From Paracoccaceae bacterium (GTDB taxonomy: Bacteria; Pseudomonadota; Alphaproteobacteria; Rhodobacterales; Rhodobacteraceae): 6,795 bases of DNA. The translations under genes were made by a program, and so were the position numbers. Numbering within the stretch: position 1 is the stretch's first letter; the number at the start of each line of letters is the position of its first letter. The notes under the pieces are model-generated. The model did not search any database. It saw nothing but the letters and a program-made list of their open reading frames with translations, and was not told the origin of the DNA. Below are positions 6,381 through 6,795 of the stretch, in pieces. The DNA is taken from the NCBI GenBank assembly GCA_024742655.1, contig JANSYB010000115.1, positions 1-6,795 on the forward strand, given 5' to 3'.

Positions 6381-6795
6381 GGTCAACGCCGCCACGAACC
6401 GGGTCAGATCCTTGTCCGTCTCGATCATGCGCCAGATATCCCTGGCGCGTTCTGACCCGAGCAGGACAGCGGCCTTGGCCTGAACGCGGGCCTGTCGCGC
6501 GCTGAGCCCGGGATCGGCATCAAGATCATGGAAAAAGACTGATTTGTCAGCGCCCTGCCCTGTGATCTTCACGCGGGCCTGCATTTCGCTCAGCGTCTCA
6601 TCAGCTTGAACGGTAACCCGGTCACGCAGCGCGATCACGCGCGCGTCGCGGCAGAGCGTATCGGTGAAATTTTCCCGCAGGGCCGTATCATGTCCCAGCA
6701 GGGCCATCGCCGTCACCATCCGGTAGCTGAACTTGGCCTCCAGCCCGGTGGACGGCGTGGCGATATTGCAGACCGACATCCAGCGCGGATGGGTC
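6372..6795 (-). CDS. MmgE/PrpD family protein, C-terminal part (cut by window edge)
   Basis: The last 140 codons of a gene reading leftward; the frame is open to the right edge, so the ATG at 6779 is internal and not the start. The sequence HPRWMSVCNI, then PSTGLEAKFSYRMVTAMALLG, FTD, and ALRDRVTVQADETL matches the C-terminal domain of the MmgE/PrpD superfamily, where P-x-TGLEAKFS is the recognisable core. The superfamily includes 2-methylcitrate dehydratase, cis-aconitate decarboxylase and iminodisuccinate epimerase. This half alone does not tell which reaction is catalysed, and PrpD of the methylcitrate cycle is not implied, because the TGLEAKFS type is found widely in members of unknown substrate. 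It is convergent with the pncC-type gene and unrelated to either operon. Family confidence is high; specific function is unknown. Confidence 0.8.
   Translation of the reverse strand, partial: THPRWMSVCNIATPSTGLEAKFSYRMVTAMALLGHDTALRENFTDTLCRDARVIALRDRVTVQADETLSEMQARVKITGQGADKSVFFHDLDADPGLSARQARVQAKAAVLLGSERARDIWRMIETDKDLTRFVAALTGA

Noticed and set aside
6372..6779. Reading the right-hand gene as a complete 135-residue protein starting at ATG 6779.
   Set aside because: The frame stays open to the window edge and the residues just upstream (THPRW) continue the MmgE/PrpD family match, so this is a 3' fragment of a larger gene.

Overview
The window looks like a chromosomal segment from a high-GC alphaproteobacterium, most likely of the Rhodobacterales (Rhodobacter/Roseobacter lineage). 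The evidence is the dusB(nifR3)-ntrB-ntrC-ntrY order, a fused ispDF gene, and above all an NtrC that has lost the sigma-54 contact loop, as known for Rhodobacter capsulatus NtrC. Genus and species cannot be assigned from this window alone. No tRNA, rRNA, mobile element, CRISPR array or prophage signal is visible, and almost all of the DNA is coding.

Left half, minus strand, read from right to left: dusB/nifR3 (tRNA-dihydrouridine synthase), ntrB (nitrogen sensor kinase), ntrC (response regulator) and the first 175 codons of ntrY (membrane sensor kinase, cut by the left edge). dusB and ntrB overlap in an ATGA, and the ntrB stop codon abuts the ntrC start, so these three form a translationally coupled operon. 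ntrY follows after a 98-base gap that contains competing stem-loops. ntrY has a GTG start, and its true frame differs from a longer-looking ATG-initiated reading frame over the same bases.

Centre: a 208-base gap (4052-4259) separates two divergent operons. Its core is markedly AT-rich compared with the surrounding DNA, and it must carry the control signals for both directions.

Right half, plus strand: ispDF (fused MEP-pathway enzyme), pgpA (phosphatidylglycerophosphatase A) and a stand-alone CinA C-terminal domain protein (NMN amidohydrolase family), joined by two 4-base ATGA overlaps. This operon faces, tail to tail and with only 11 bases between stops, the 3' end of an MmgE/PrpD-family gene that enters from the right edge.

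The two operons are functionally distinct: one senses nitrogen status and modifies tRNA, the other supplies isoprenoid precursors, phosphatidylglycerol and pyridine-nucleotide salvage. The most notable signal is NtrC, whose AAA+ domain lacks the GAFTGA loop, is shortened in the second sigma-54-facing loop, and has glycine where the Walker B glutamate should be. I see no evidence for a wholly undescribed multi-gene system.
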